Source of the DNA: Bacteriovoracaceae bacterium UBA6200
Lineage (GTDB): Bacteria > Bdellovibrionota > Bacteriovoracia > Bacteriovoracales > Bacteriovoracaceae
Assembly (NCBI GenBank): GCA_002422605.1
Contig: DISW01000024.1
Span: 1-59,961 of the forward strand
Direction: 5' to 3'
Length of the DNA stretch: 59,961 bases
In this document: positions 38,540 to 46,694 of the stretch, piece by piece
How positions within the stretch are numbered: position 1 is the first letter of the stretch
How the letters are laid out: each line of letters starts with the position of its first letter
Made by a program: the position numbers and the translations under genes
The notes under the pieces: model-generated
What the model was told of the DNA's origin: nothing
What the model saw: the letters and a program-made list of their open reading frames with translations, nothing else
Database searches by the model: none

Positions 38540-38757
38540 TAGATAGTTTTCAACAACAACTTATAGTCTTGCGGTTGGCCTTTTGCATTCTCAATAACCA
38601 GACGACTATGTGCTTTTTTATCCATATTTTTTTCAACAGTAACAGCTAATTCAATTGCCTCCGCAATGAACTTATTGATGCTCTTACCATCCTTTAAAAC
38701 ATTCTCAATCTCGTTACGAATTTCATCAGAAACACGAATATTAATTTGCTTGCTCAT
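38539..38757 (-). CDS. Ribbon-helix-helix regulator
   Basis: 72 residues from the ATG at 38757 with AAGGAG upstream. MSKQINIRVSDEIRNEIENVL is a typical beta strand plus helix of RHH DNA-binding proteins, followed by DGKSINKFIAEAIELAV as helix 2. Two palindromes overlap its own promoter, so it probably represses itself and the coupled membrane gene. Confidence 0.75.
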   Translation of the reverse strand: MSKQINIRVSDEIRNEIENVLKDGKSINKFIAEAIELAVTVEKNMDKKAHSRLVIENAKGQPQDYKLLLKTI

Positions 38758-38803
38758 AATTTCTCCTTGATAAGCCCTAGAACTCATCGGTAATCCTGCT
38801 ATT

Positions 38804-38832
38804 ATTATAATAGCAAATTGCTAGCAAATCAA
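38804..38832 (-). promoter_or_regulatory. Sigma-70 promoter of the RHH gene
   Basis: On the minus strand TTGATT (38827-38832) and TATAAT (38804-38809) are separated by exactly 17 bp. The predicted transcription start lies about 40 bases before the ATG. Confidence 0.7.
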
Positions 38833-38845
38833 TAGCAATTCGCTA
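38811..38845. promoter_or_regulatory. Paired palindromic operator
   Basis: Two 13-bp palindromes, TAGCAAATTGCTA (38811-38823) and TAGCAATTCGCTA (38833-38845), have centres 22 bp apart (two helical turns). The first fills the promoter spacer; the second lies just upstream of the -35. Their form suits an RHH repressor. Confidence 0.7.
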
Positions 38846-38956
38846 CACGCGAGATAACAATCTGATTTTACGTTAATATTGGTGAATTATATATTAGGAC
38901 CGTATGTGATTTCAGCATGATAGAAACAGAGCTGAGTCCGGACTAGCAACTGAAAA

Positions 38957-39643
38957 CTACTTCTTTCCGCTAAGCCTACGCTTTCTTAAACTCTCTGCTT
39001 TCTCTGGAAGCACATAAATCGTTTTAAGCATGGATTCAATAATATCTAAACCATCCCGTAGATCCCGCGAGCTAGGAGCAGTAATTTCGTGCAGTGCTTT
39101 ATTCCCGATATAGCGTTCTTCATGAAGAAGATCTGCTTGGGCTTGAGTTAGAAAGTCTTTTTTCTTAAGATTATCAATCTTATCCTTGAGGTTTACACCA
39201 CCAACAGCTTTCTCTTTACAAATAGCTTCCACGATAGCCCTGAGCCCGCCCCCAGCTAAGATATTAACTCCCATATTTATAGCCTTAACCGTTTCCTCAT
39301 AAATTGGTCCTATCTCTTCTGGAAGTTCAATTACAAAATTGAATGCAGAATAATGTTTGTGATCAGATTCATCCGGATAAATTGCAACATCATAATTAGG
39401 CTCCATGTTGCCGTCTGAATCATAATCAAAATCCTCGGAATGCCATGTAGATTTTCTAAATCTAATCGATTCACATCCTTGGCACTGGCAAATTTGATAA
39501 GTTCCACCGTATGAAACATGTTCATCGCTATCGTTGTATGAATAATCTTTCAAAACAAGATGGTTGCGGTCGCCTCCACCACATTCGGTACATTTTATTT
39601 TAATAACTTGTGGCTTATTACTCTTAGAAATTTTAGTAGTCAT
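38957..39643 (-). CDS. Zinc-ribbon plus DUF4145-like protein (last gene of TIR operon)
   Basis: 228 residues. N-terminal Cys pairs (IKCTECGG and ICQCQGCESI) look like a zinc ribbon. The second half, IYEETVKAINMGVNILAGGGLRAIVEAI then HEERYIGNKALHE, is the pattern of DUF4145, a helical group related to HEPN domains with the conserved N-x-x-x-H. HEPN relatives are often RNases, so a toxic effector role is plausible but unproven. Its ATG overlaps the TGA of the upstream gene. Confidence 0.7.
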   Translation of the reverse strand: MTTKISKSNKPQVIKIKCTECGGGDRNHLVLKDYSYNDSDEHVSYGGTYQICQCQGCESIRFRKSTWHSEDFDYDSDGNMEPNYDVAIYPDESDHKHYSAFNFVIELPEEIGPIYEETVKAINMGVNILAGGGLRAIVEAICKEKAVGGVNLKDKIDNLKKKDFLTQAQADLLHEERYIGNKALHEITAPSSRDLRDGLDIIESMLKTIYVLPEKAESLRKRRLSGKK

Positions 39644-40347
39644 ATTTCTCTTTCCATATTCTGACTAACTATTTCCGTCGTAGAAGAATTATAGAGTGAG
39701 TACGAAAATAATGCTTTGTATTCCTTGGGAGCAATCCTTTCAAAATGTTCCTTAGCTCCATATCCAAGACCTTTATAGAACTTCTTAAAAGATTCTTTTT
39801 GTTGAGATTCAATCTCTCCCTGAGCAAGAGCTGCGTTCACCCTTGTTTGAAGTCTTTCTGCCTTAGCGAACTCTTCTTTGCGTCTTCGTTCCTGACGTAA
39901 ATCTTCCTGATTATTAAAATCATCAATAACTGCCTGAACTTTTGCGTATTCCTCTTTTAGAGTTTTTACTTCCTGGCCGAGCCTAAAAACTTCTTCGTGC
40001 AGCTTATTCACCTCTGTGAGGTAATACACCTCAAATCCCAATTTAGAGATCATTCCTTTATGATTTTCAATGAAATTGAAGATGCTTATTAAATCATACT
40101 GAGCAGGGCGCTTCATTGGATCAAACCAATCATTATTAGGAGTATTAGGAATCTCCCAATGCCTAAGGCCAAGAGTAGATTTAGCTCTCAAAATACATCT
40201 TAGCTCATAGTTCCAAAGATCAATGTCGTACTCATGGTTCCACTGTAATTGTCTATAAATGGCGATGTTCTTTAAAAAGAATGTCGTAAAGTCCTTATCA
40301 GCTTCTATCTTTGCCTCTGAGATAATTTCGAGAATATCTTTAGCCAT
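39640..40347 (-). CDS. Coiled-coil protein of the TIR operon
   Basis: 235 residues, no known family. Helical N-terminal part with several Trp (NHEYDIDLWNYEL, LRHWEIP), then a long Glu/Lys/Arg-rich coiled coil at about residues 110-185 (LHEEVFRLGQEVKTLKEEY, RQERRRKEEFAKAERLQ). Likely a scaffold or oligomeriser. Fourth gene of the operon, 8 bp after the TIR gene. Confidence 0.65.
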   Translation of the reverse strand: MAKDILEIISEAKIEADKDFTTFFLKNIAIYRQLQWNHEYDIDLWNYELRCILRAKSTLGLRHWEIPNTPNNDWFDPMKRPAQYDLISIFNFIENHKGMISKLGFEVYYLTEVNKLHEEVFRLGQEVKTLKEEYAKVQAVIDDFNNQEDLRQERRRKEEFAKAERLQTRVNAALAQGEIESQQKESFKKFYKGLGYGAKEHFERIAPKEYKALFSYSLYNSSTTEIVSQNMEREI

Positions 40348-40355
40348 ACATATCC

Positions 40356-40832
40356 TTACTTGGTGCGTAGTTCACGCTTCAAAGTTTCAATAAATAAATC
40401 TGCTTTCTTGTATGATCCGAAAACAGCTCTCTTCTCGTTTAATGATTTGGTTAAAGAGCTTTCTCTTTTATACAAAGAAATAAATTTATCAAGGTCTGAC
40501 ATCTTATTACCCAGTATCGGAAATTCGTTAAGGTATTCAGGATGTTCAACATCCGATAATTTAATTGTCGCAATGTTTTTATCTAGCTGATATGCCATTC
40601 CAAGCTCAAATGGAACCCAGTAGGAATTTTTCGTATTAATTGTAAACAGTGCTAGAAGATGAGTGCATTTACTAAGTTGGAGCTGAATATGTTTAGTAAC
40701 TTCGCCTTCAGACTTTTTCTTCAACTCTGGATCAAGGACATCAATCCAAGCAGGGACATCATTTTTTTTAAAATGATTCAAAATGGTAAGCGCGCTTGAC
40801 TCGTCTTCTTTTTTATGTGAAATGAAAACCAT
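40356..40832 (-). CDS. TIR-domain protein
   Basis: 158 residues, essentially one TIR domain: VFISHKKEDE at strand 1, WIDVLDPELK at the BB loop, LLALFTIN, and SYWVPFELGMAY, whose Glu (residue 76) is in the position of the catalytic NADase Glu. Bacterial TIR proteins cleave NAD+ or make cyclic ADPR-type signals in antiphage defence. Its AGGAG site lies inside the upstream gene, with one base between that stop and this ATG. Confidence 0.85.
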   Translation of the reverse strand: MVFISHKKEDESSALTILNHFKKNDVPAWIDVLDPELKKKSEGEVTKHIQLQLSKCTHLLALFTINTKNSYWVPFELGMAYQLDKNIATIKLSDVEHPEYLNEFPILGNKMSDLDKFISLYKRESSLTKSLNEKRAVFGSYKKADLFIETLKRELRTK

Positions 40833-40833
40833 C

Positions 40834-41433
40834 TTAGCTCCTAATGACCTTCATCAATTGGGCGGAATAATCTTTCATTCGAAGATTCATAGCCTTCATG
40901 TCCTTAAGCATCTCTTGTCTTTGTGGAAACGATTTCTCAATTTCCAATAAAGATCTTTTACCATCACCTTTATTCGCTTCTACATAATGAGAAATTGGGA
41001 TATGCCATCTAGACAGATAAGGCCTGATACCTTTGTTAAGGAGGTCATGATAGAAATCCACTAACGTATTATTTTCATCTTTGATTTTTTCAACCGGAAT
41101 ATTCGCAAGCTCCTCTCTAATGACCTTAAAAAGTTCATAAAGCGATTTGTTAACATTTACAAAAGAGTCATAATCTTCGTTAAAATCGACTGATGCGATT
41201 CGAGTGTTTATTTGATTATAAATTTTCCAGGCTGATACTTTATCCTGCCTATTAACAGCAAGATTTAAAGAGCCACCTGGCAGATGCACAGTAATATCGG
41301 CTGTAGAGTAATATTTGGAGTACCAGCCAGTCAAAATTCCTACGGTGTCTTTTTTTTGGTAGAAGTAAACCGCTGACAGCATTATGAATGCTCCACCAAC
41401 TGCTGCTAATATTACATAAAACATATTTTTCAC
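40834..41433 (-). CDS. Single-TM protein of the TIR operon
   Basis: 199 residues from a GTG (or the ATG at 41424, which has AAGGTG upstream). One N-terminal membrane helix (YVILAAVGGAFIMLSAVYFY), then a helical domain with LAVNRQDKVSAWKIYNQINTRI and IRPYLSRWH. I recall similar uncharacterised membrane proteins beside TIR-like genes, but cannot verify this here. Candidate membrane effector or receptor. Sits between two TIR genes with gaps of 10 bp and 1 bp. Confidence 0.7.
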   Translation of the reverse strand: MKNMFYVILAAVGGAFIMLSAVYFYQKKDTVGILTGWYSKYYSTADITVHLPGGSLNLAVNRQDKVSAWKIYNQINTRIASVDFNEDYDSFVNVNKSLYELFKVIREELANIPVEKIKDENNTLVDFYHDLLNKGIRPYLSRWHIPISHYVEANKGDGKRSLLEIEKSFPQRQEMLKDMKAMNLRMKDYSAQLMKVIRS

Positions 41434-41443
41434 CTTAGATCCC

Positions 41444-42004
41444 CTAATGCGTAACTTGATGGACTGAACATTTTGAGCTGTATTTCATTAGATCCCGAGA
41501 ATTATCGATCAGATGAGCCCTTTTTGTTCTGGCTTCAATTGCATCATTAATCCATCCTGAGAATTCAGCAGACGATTGTGGGTACCAATGATAACGACCA
41601 TAACAATTTTCATGGCCAAATTTCCAGTTATCTACAAAGCGGTTAGGCAGTTGCATTGATACTTTTGTATTTGGAACAACTAATCCTATCAAACCATTTG
41701 GTAATCCATCGCCTCTGACAAGTGAAGACTTGACCTCCCAATCGACATATCTTCTGCTATGGGTACATTCACCCATCATGACAATCGTGATTGAAGAATC
41801 TTCGAGATACCTTTTTCTTATTTGCCCCATGATATAATCAGTGTTGGTGCTATTGATAAAGTCATCATTATCATTTGCGCCCAGAACTTTCGGTGTGAAT
41901 AAATGTCCATAATCTTTCACTAACTGATCTACGTGTATTCTGTCTTTTTGGTGAAAGGATATGAAGATTTTACGCTTTGTTTCCGATAAAGCCCTGAAGC
42001 CCAT
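41444..42004 (-). CDS. MTH538-type TIR-like protein (Thoeris ThsB-like)
   Basis: 186 residues. KIFISFHQKDR, then YIMGQIRKRYLEDSSITIVMMGECTHSRRYVDWEVKSSL is the hallmark of the MTH538/DUF1863 TIR-like family to which Thoeris ThsB belongs; the Glu in VDWE (residue 90) is the likely active-site residue. ThsB proteins make an ADPR-derived signal on infection. No ThsA (SIR2-SLOG or Macro) partner is encoded nearby. First gene of the operon; AAGGGA ribosome site. Confidence 0.85.
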   Translation of the reverse strand: MGFRALSETKRKIFISFHQKDRIHVDQLVKDYGHLFTPKVLGANDNDDFINSTNTDYIMGQIRKRYLEDSSITIVMMGECTHSRRYVDWEVKSSLVRGDGLPNGLIGLVVPNTKVSMQLPNRFVDNWKFGHENCYGRYHWYPQSSAEFSGWINDAIEARTKRAHLIDNSRDLMKYSSKCSVHQVTH

Positions 42005-42039
42005 ACGATGTCCCTTCTTACTAAGTTAAATTTTAATGG

Positions 42040-42068
42040 AACATAGAGTTATGGGCCTATTTTGTCAA
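42040..42068 (-). promoter_or_regulatory. Sigma-70 promoter of the TIR operon
   Basis: On the minus strand TTGACA (42063-42068), a 17-bp spacer and TATGTT (42040-42045). The start point would lie about 30 bases before the ThsB-like ATG. The rest of the 318-bp gap up to 42323 contains no credible gene. Confidence 0.7.
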
Positions 42069-42323
42069 TCAATGCTGCCTCGCAGGGCAACTGGTCCGAC
42101 CTAGGCATTAACCTTAAGAATTAAGTGTTATAAAATTGTCCATGAATTCAAGACATAAACATCACATTCCCATATTAATGCCTCGTTAAATCCCATTTTG
42201 GAAAGCTCAGCAGCAACGAAAAACTCTCATTCCAAATGCGTACACGGTTTTCGAGCTTGAAATAAATTTTTTATAAGATTCTTCTTTTGCCATTTCGATC
42301 TACACAACCAAAACCTAACCTCT

Positions 42324-43064
42324 CTAACCTAGTCCGACTAATTTTAAAATCAATACTGTTACAACTCCACCAAGCACGCTTACGACTAACGAAACTAGTG
42401 GATTATCTTTTAGCTCACCCTTGAGAGCCATATTAACTAAATAAAAAACTCGCAACTCTCTTTTGGGCTTAATCCATAACCCCGTAGGTAATGCAAAAAA
42501 TTTAAACATACAAAGAAGAGCCACAAGAACGCATACGAGTCGAAAAATACTCCATCGTAAATTCTCTTCTGTGAATGCAACGCCAGATAGTTTTAGGAAA
42601 TAGAAAGCTTGGTAGATTACAAAAATCAAGCTCGCAAGATTTAAAAACAGGAATAGGACGTGAGGTCCCAATGCTGGTCTTTCAAGATATGTCTTAAAGA
42701 AGCCCATTAGAGAAAACAATCTGGCAGGATCAGGAGACTGAATATAAAGCTGCGGCGGTTCACTCTCTGCATTCGGAAATGTATTATCTGCAAAGACTGA
42801 CTTTGTATTTTTATTAACAAAGAAGATTTTAATTGTTTCATCCCTGTCTCTTGAATGAGCGATGAAAATAATTGCGGGATAATTCCTTTCTAATCTTAGA
42901 AAATCTTCAACACTCAGTTTGGCATTCTCTAAGCCAACTACACTATGAGAAAGAAGTATATTCTGTTCAGTAAAGCCAATGTCTCGCAAGTCACTAACAA
43001 GCTTCTCAAAAAACTCCCTCGTGTAATGCCTTGCCATGTGAAGTCTTACTCTATCTGAAAACAT
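42324..43064 (-). CDS. Three-TM membrane protein with a cytoplasmic N-terminal domain
   Basis: 246 residues. Residues about 1-130 form a soluble domain (HYTREFFEKLVSDLRDIGF, YPAIIFIAHSRDRDETIKIFF) not assigned to any family; then helices near residues 140-165, 175-195 and 225-245. It lies 56 bp after the REC gene, on the same strand, and upstream of the TIR operon, so it could be a separate defence or stress gene. Confidence 0.6.
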   Translation of the reverse strand: MFSDRVRLHMARHYTREFFEKLVSDLRDIGFTEQNILLSHSVVGLENAKLSVEDFLRLERNYPAIIFIAHSRDRDETIKIFFVNKNTKSVFADNTFPNAESEPPQLYIQSPDPARLFSLMGFFKTYLERPALGPHVLFLFLNLASLIFVIYQAFYFLKLSGVAFTEENLRWSIFRLVCVLVALLCMFKFFALPTGLWIKPKRELRVFYLVNMALKGELKDNPLVSLVVSVLGGVVTVLILKLVGLG

Positions 43065-43119
43065 AAAATCTCCGTTAAGAAACTATTAACACAGCCCTCC
43101 AAAGATTACTACTTTCAGA

Positions 43120-43473
43120 TTACTTTCGCCGCTCAGCGTTTCTTCTAATCTCGTTACATAAAAGGCCAAAACTGAACTTATCCACCTGTTGATTCTCCTC
43201 CTTTAAGTACGGTATCTCCCCTTTAGAGGAACAAAAGAATATGAAAGAGCCAGTAATCTCATTTTTGATTTTGAAGTGGAGGAGATCGACTCCTGAACCT
43301 TTGGGAAGAAAATAATCGCTAATAATCACATCATAGGGCCTTTCAGACTTTAAAAGCTTAATAGCTTCCTTCCCAGTGGCTACCATGTCGATTGTTCCAT
43401 TGAATTCATCTCTAAGCTTTGAGCCAAAAAAGGCTCTTAAATCTTTGTCGCTTTCAACAAACAAAATTCTCAT
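43120..43473 (-). CDS. Stand-alone receiver (REC) domain
   Basis: 117 residues: acidic pocket (FVESDKDLR), phospho-acceptor Asp in VIISDYFLPKGSG, conserved Ser in FFCSS and Lys in VDKFSF. No output domain. CheY-like proteins act by protein contact; its partner may be the neighbouring membrane protein. A 180-base gap downstream towards 43655 has no gene. Confidence 0.75.
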   Translation of the reverse strand: MRILFVESDKDLRAFFGSKLRDEFNGTIDMVATGKEAIKLLKSERPYDVIISDYFLPKGSGVDLLHFKIKNEITGSFIFFCSSKGEIPYLKEENQQVDKFSFGLLCNEIRRNAERRK

Positions 43474-43654
43474 AAATCCTCCTGATTTAAGTTTTTATAA
43501 GGATGACTCATTCAAACCCGTAATATGGTAAAGAATGCTTCATTTTCCTTAATGGTTTCAATGAAGTAGAAAGAGTAAATAGGTAAGTGACAAAATCGAA
43601 TTCTCTAGGTGAATACGAGAAGGAATAACTATATTTGGCTTAATTTATACCAAG

Positions 43655-43921
43655 CTATGAAGCTTCTTTTTCAAGAAGCTCGCTAACTTTAAGCATTACT
43701 AGGTAAACAGAGAGTCGGTAGGCATTGGTAACTTTTATCCACTGGTCATGGTCTTTGAACCAGTCTGGATGAGTATCAAGTTCAGCTAAATACGACATCA
43801 TTTCATTTTGTAGTTCTTGGGAGCATTTCAGGTCAAAAAGATCTTGAGTCGTGATCGTCTCAAGATCTTTAATTAAACTTTCTACATCTTCGAGTGATGT
43901 CGGTTTAATCTTTAAAGCCAT
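43655..43921 (-). CDS. Small hypothetical helical protein
   Basis: 88 residues from the ATG at 43921; a TTG at 43951 would overlap the upstream gene by 23 bp. GAGGGG inside that gene's last codons is the probable ribosome site. Helical, two Trp; no family recognised. Confidence 0.55.
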   Translation of the reverse strand: MALKIKPTSLEDVESLIKDLETITTQDLFDLKCSQELQNEMMSYLAELDTHPDWFKDHDQWIKVTNAYRLSVYLVMLKVSELLEKEAS

Positions 43922-43928
43922 AAGATCA

Positions 43929-44195
43929 CTAAGCCCCTCTATTCCTTGCAAACTCTTCTGCGTAATATTTCTTTTCCTTTAGTTTCCATATTTCCTCAGC
44001 AAGCTTGGCTAATCCAGCATCATTTTTATCTTTCCTGCTCCGAAAAGAAACGCTTCCATAGAGATAATGGAGTTCTTCTGAACTCATTGAATCTCGATCT
44101 GTCCGATATTGCTCCATGAGCTTTTCGTACTTGTTCGCGCCTTCAACAGCATCTGTGATCTTTGATAAAGCATGAAAAAATGCACCAAATCCCAT
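43929..44195 (-). CDS. Small hypothetical protein
   Basis: 88 residues, amphipathic helices, charged C-terminal half (SVSFRSRKDKNDAG). No signal peptide and no known family. GGAGG-like site (AAGGAGGGTACG) before the start. Follows the two lipoprotein genes. Confidence 0.55.
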   Translation of the reverse strand: MGFGAFFHALSKITDAVEGANKYEKLMEQYRTDRDSMSSEELHYLYGSVSFRSRKDKNDAGLAKLAEEIWKLKEKKYYAEEFARNRGA

Positions 44196-44205
44196 CGTAC
44201 CCTCC

Positions 44206-44643
44206 TTAATTCTTTAATCGAAATGAAGTATATGTAACTGGATCTACCGGTAAGGTAACTCTAGATCCATAACTATGAAAACAACTAGCCATCTCTAGTT
44301 CAAAATCAACTTCTTCGGTCGCAATAACTTTCACAGATACTTTACTTAAACTGGAAACGTGTCTTACATTAATCTTGGAGACACGTTTGTAGAAATGATC
44401 TATTGCAAATTCAAGGTAATTAGAATTCACTGTGATAATTTCTTTGTTGTCAGGGTTACTTTCAAAGCAATGCCTACTGTCGTCGTCATCGCGAGTTGAG
44501 TAATACATAATGTTTTGAGTAACATGCTGACCATTTAAGTTATTTATAACTTTTTGCTTAAAGTATCTTTTTTCACCAAATTTAGTGAGGGAAGAGCAAG
44601 CTCCGCAGGCGATACACAATATTATTGTGATTAGCTTGTTCAT
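44206..44643 (-). CDS. Predicted lipoprotein
   Basis: 145 residues; signal sequence MNKLITIILCIACGACSSLTK with a lipobox (ACGAC or CGAC). The mature part is beta-rich with two Cys. Unknown function. 20 bp after the preceding lipoprotein on the same strand. Confidence 0.65.
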   Translation of the reverse strand: MNKLITIILCIACGACSSLTKFGEKRYFKQKVINNLNGQHVTQNIMYYSTRDDDDSRHCFESNPDNKEIITVNSNYLEFAIDHFYKRVSKINVRHVSSLSKVSVKVIATEEVDFELEMASCFHSYGSRVTLPVDPVTYTSFRLKN

Positions 44644-44663
44644 TCTCTTCCCTCAGAATCCTT

Positions 44664-45308
44664 TTATTGATTCACTTGGGCTTGAACGGGCGAACTTTGA
44701 GGAACTTGCTTAGGCTGAGATAATTCCTCTAAGAGTACCTTCTGAATGTCATTCTGTTGTTGCACATTATATATTCGACCTAAGGTGTATTTGAATGCTT
44801 TTAGAAGCTCGTTCGCAGGAACACGAACGATAACCCTACATTCCTTGCTATAGTTCCATTTCATTTGCTGATTAGGAGAGGCAGTTTTAACACACTGGAT
44901 GTCATCAAAATTCGATTTCATACCGACAAGTGCTTTTACCTCAGTAATTTGTACTTGAGATTCTTGTACCGACCCTTCATCTCCATTCGCTGAATCTATG
45001 GCTCCCATGATTACTTTTTTAAATTCAGAAGGAGCAGATTTTAGAAGTCTTGAAGTGGCATCCGCTTCTGCTCTGACCCTTAATGGTCGAACTAAATAAT
45101 CCAAATCGGCTGAGGTCGCAGAGCCTACAGCTACATATTGACCGTTAATGATACCGTCACGAGTAAATTTCTCATCAAATCCTTTGCCTATGACCCTAGT
45201 TTCTTGGCTCATGTGCCTAAGGAGTGCATCTGTTTGTTCATCTCCAGTTTTTTGAACACTCGAACATGCTGACAGTCCAATTAGACCTATAATCATCAAA
45301 AATCGCAT
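44664..45308 (-). CDS. Predicted lipoprotein (LPP20-like region)
   Basis: 214 residues with MRFLMIIGLIGLSACSSV lipobox. GKGFDEKF, YVAVGSATSADLDY, and AEADATSRLLKSAPSEFKKVI resemble the LPP20/flagellar-lipoprotein pattern in which A-x-x-x-A-x-x-x-L follows a short beta strand; assignment is tentative. GGAGGT ribosome site. Follows the XRE regulator gene. Confidence 0.65.
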   Translation of the reverse strand: MRFLMIIGLIGLSACSSVQKTGDEQTDALLRHMSQETRVIGKGFDEKFTRDGIINGQYVAVGSATSADLDYLVRPLRVRAEADATSRLLKSAPSEFKKVIMGAIDSANGDEGSVQESQVQITEVKALVGMKSNFDDIQCVKTASPNQQMKWNYSKECRVIVRVPANELLKAFKYTLGRIYNVQQQNDIQKVLLEELSQPKQVPQSSPVQAQVNQ

Positions 45309-45344
45309 AACGTACCTCCATTGATGAAATAGACAGAGGAAGGC

Positions 45345-45641
45345 TTATTCGCCTCCCTCGTCCTTTTTATTTAATTTAGTAACCTGAATTTTATAAGTTC
45401 CAGAATGCACCAAAATCTCTTGAAACAAATCCTCCAGTGAATTCTTTGGCTTTCTATCAAAGCAAAGCTCCTCCAATGTCACCCCTAGATATTGAGCCAC
45501 CTTGTCCACTTGATTTATATTAGGTGAACTTCCAGTGAGCCATTGTTGGATATTTGTTTTAGGAACACCTGTTGCTTTAGATAGCTCTGTTACAGACAGA
45601 TTCTTAGTCTTTAATAAAGCTTTAAGCTTCTTATCAATCAT
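45345..45641 (-). CDS. XRE-family regulator with conserved C-terminal tail
   Basis: 98 residues. N-terminal helix-turn-helix LSVTELSKATGVPKTNIQQWL then a tail LFQEILVHSGTYKIQVTKLNK that is shared with the XRE protein at 53574-53870 of element 2. Probably controls the lipoprotein genes behind it and itself; two CGTGATnACG palindromes lie upstream. GAGGTG ribosome site. Confidence 0.82.
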   Translation of the reverse strand: MIDKKLKALLKTKNLSVTELSKATGVPKTNIQQWLTGSSPNINQVDKVAQYLGVTLEELCFDRKPKNSLEDLFQEILVHSGTYKIQVTKLNKKDEGGE

Positions 45642-45718
45642 TCACACCTCAATGTATTATGATTATCGGTTTGAAATGTTAAATTCCAGATGGAAAGTCG
45701 CTATTGAGTCCATATTAG

Positions 45719-45761
45719 CCGTGATGACGTTTTCTTATAATTGTTTTAACCGTGATTACGG
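45719..45761. promoter_or_regulatory. Two similar palindromes upstream of the XRE gene
   Basis: CCGTGATGACGT (45719-45730) and CCGTGATTACGG (45750-45761) are spaced 31 bp centre to centre (three helical turns). The second is palindromic (CCGT-n4-ACGG). A TATAAT (45736-45741, plus strand) lies between them. Probable operator pair for the XRE protein. Confidence 0.5.
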
Positions 45762-45829
45762 CGAAGACTTAAGGTCGATATATATTACTGGCAATTTTTG
45801 GAGGAGAAGAACCGCACATAAAACATTTC

Positions 45830-46459
45830 TTATCCGGGCTTGGCATCTTGTCTGTTAATGGATGGACTTCCTTCTTTCTGTACATTCCTTCTTACTGCAT
45901 CAGTAATTGATCCTTGGGAGACTTTTAGCATTTTCGATATCTCTCTATACTTGTAACCTTCCTTGAGAAGAGTCAGTATCAACTCATCAGGAACTGTTCT
46001 AGGGCGGCCAATAGCTTTCCCTTTGGCTTTTGCGTTTATCATGCCGTTACGGACACGTTCAGAGATAAGTTCTTTTTCGAGAGTTGCGATGGCTGATATA
46101 ATAGTGAACATCGCTCTACCTAAGGCACTCCCGAGATCAACAGATTCAGAGATGGAAACGAAATTCACCTTTAGAAGCGAGAATTCCTCCAGTGACTCAA
46201 GTAGGAATCGGGTACTGCGTGCAAATCGACTAAACGAATAAACAACGACTGTATCAATTTTCCCTTCTCTGACTTCTGTCAACATACGATCCAACTGAGG
46301 CCGAGAAGCCTTACTCCCACTAACATTGAAATCTTCAAAGACTTCGTACTCGGTAATGGATCGTGTTTTACAGTATTCAAGCAAACTTCTAGTTTGCGCC
46401 TGTAATCCATTTTCTTGTTTGTCTGTTGAGACTCTTGAATATAAGGCTACTTTCTTCAT
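45830..46459 (-). CDS. Serine recombinase/resolvase
   Basis: 209 residues from the ATG at 46459 with GGAGAG; a TTG 12 bp further up lies over the ribosome site. Small serine recombinase: VALYSRVSTDKQ with the catalytic Ser, DTVVVYSFSRFARS, ISESVDLGSALGRAMFTIISAIATLEKELISERVR, then a Hin-like C-terminal helix-turn-helix (GRPRTVPDEL, YREISKMLKVSQGSI). May resolve dimers or invert DNA. Confidence 0.9.
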   Translation of the reverse strand: MKKVALYSRVSTDKQENGLQAQTRSLLEYCKTRSITEYEVFEDFNVSGSKASRPQLDRMLTEVREGKIDTVVVYSFSRFARSTRFLLESLEEFSLLKVNFVSISESVDLGSALGRAMFTIISAIATLEKELISERVRNGMINAKAKGKAIGRPRTVPDELILTLLKEGYKYREISKMLKVSQGSITDAVRRNVQKEGSPSINRQDAKPG

Positions 46460-46517
46460 AGATCTCTCCAATGTTAATGGTTCCGATTGAGGCCATTAGG
46501 ATGACCCCAATCGGTTA

Positions 46518-46605
46518 ACCGTTAGGTGCAAAGAACAATCGTTAGATTGTGATTGAATGGCGTTAGCCAGATGGTTGTCTAGGAGAGGCGGGCGTTAGCC
46601 TGCCT
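46518..46605. other. Cluster of four hairpins with GTTA loops
   Basis: ACC-GTTA-GGT (46518-46527), ACAATC-GTTA-GATTGT (46535-46550), TGGC-GTTA-GCCA (46558-46569) and AGGCGGGC-GTTA-GCCTGCCT (46586-46605, one G-T pair). All have the same four-base loop. They lie in the gap between the serine recombinase start and the integrase remnant. A fifth hairpin with a different loop (GTGCC/GGCAC) lies at 46620-46635. Confidence 0.65.
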
Positions 46606-46694
46606 TCCCTCTATTCGAAGTGCCGAACTTGGCACGCAAGAAACGGAGTCGTTCCTTTAGGTCAAAATAAATTTCTTTCTTTTCAGGGACAATC

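Noticed and set aside
46512..46605. Integron attC sites
   Set aside because: GTTAGGT and GTTAGAT fit the GTTRRRY core, but there is no matching RYYYAAC partner at attC spacing, no IntI and no cassette array.
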